Below, piece after piece: positions 63,817-64,000 of a stretch of DNA of 64,000 nucleotides; position 1 is the stretch's first letter; the number at the start of each line of letters is the position of its first letter. The DNA is taken from NCBI RefSeq assembly GCF_047496725.1, contig NC_132975.1, forward strand, positions 6,738,001 to 6,802,000, written 5' to 3'. The position numbers and the translations under genes are program-made. The stretch comes from Anoplolepis gracilipes (lineage: Eukaryota; Arthropoda; Insecta; Hymenoptera; Formicidae). Below the pieces are notes generated by a model that was not told the DNA's origin, made no database searches, and saw nothing but the letters and a program-made list of their open reading frames with translations.

Positions 63817-64000
63817 TAAGTTAAGTTAAAAACTAATAAATTTTTAATTGTTTAATTTAACTTTTAATTTTTTAACTGGTTACTCAACCCTGGATACAGC
63901 ATACGAACTCAATAAAAAAAGTATATTAAAAATGCCATGAATTAAATAAAGATATAATAAATATTATTACCATTAAATTCAACAAACTGGAAAGAGCTCT
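63817..64000. other. Non-array flank at window end
   Basis: AT-rich sequence with short TTAAGTTAAAAACTAATAAA words. It does not match the start of the units, so the array ends here within the window. Confidence 0.5.

Overview
The window reads as nuclear DNA of an insect, most likely a hymenopteran and perhaps an ant. It is very AT-rich, full of (TA)n, (GA)n and (TG)n microsatellites, carries mariner, Harbinger and hAT relics, and its genes are split by short AT-rich introns with GT-AG borders. The species call is inference. Nothing prokaryotic (operons, CRISPR) was seen, and no tRNA or rRNA gene was recognised.

Layout. 1-8.4 kb: no gene recognised; microsatellites, a 33-bp minisatellite, a truncated inverted-repeat element (2.3-2.7 kb) and GC-richer islands (3.75-5.3, 6.1-6.9 and 7.5-7.8 kb) that may hold promoters or UTR exons of unseen genes. 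8.5-10.7 kb: a decayed PIF/Harbinger-type module, with a transposase C-terminus on + facing a five-exon MADF-domain gene on - that has one 1-nt frameshift. 12-15.1 kb: a GC-rich island, a 119-bp MITE, a 1.1-kb hAT-like non-autonomous element and a strong short hairpin. 16.9-19.55 kb: a complete seven-exon secreted lipase / phospholipase A1-like gene (306 aa, Ser-Asp-His triad visible), with a 484-bp inverted-repeat element in intron 4. 20.4-21.2 kb: a truncated mariner. 21.2-24.9 kb: intergenic.

24.93-63.82 kb is the main feature: four head-to-tail units of about 9.0-10.4 kb. Each carries one eight-exon minus-strand gene for a protein with an N-terminal F-box, a middle SirB1/transglutaminase-like region and a C-terminal YccV/HspQ-like domain, the architecture of FBXO21 (substrate receptor of an SCF ubiquitin ligase). 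I reconstructed all eight exons in all four copies. Every intron has GT-AG ends, phases match, and no stop interrupts any copy (predicted 577, 566, 577 and 577 aa). Copy 2 is the divergent one in the central and C-terminal exons, while the F-box exon, part of intron 1 and the 5' flank are nearly the same in all four. Shared insertions and deletions group the units differently in different segments, so the array looks like a mosaic made by unequal exchange and gene conversion. Each gene also carries a ~233-bp near-perfect palindrome in its last intron; two of its base pairs differ in a compensated way between units 1 and 2, and units 3 and 4 show the intermediate state.

How the genes work together: the lipase and the F-box genes are independent. 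The F-box paralogues would be expected to share the same Skp1/cullin core through a near-identical F-box and to differ, if at all, in substrate choice (inference from family knowledge).
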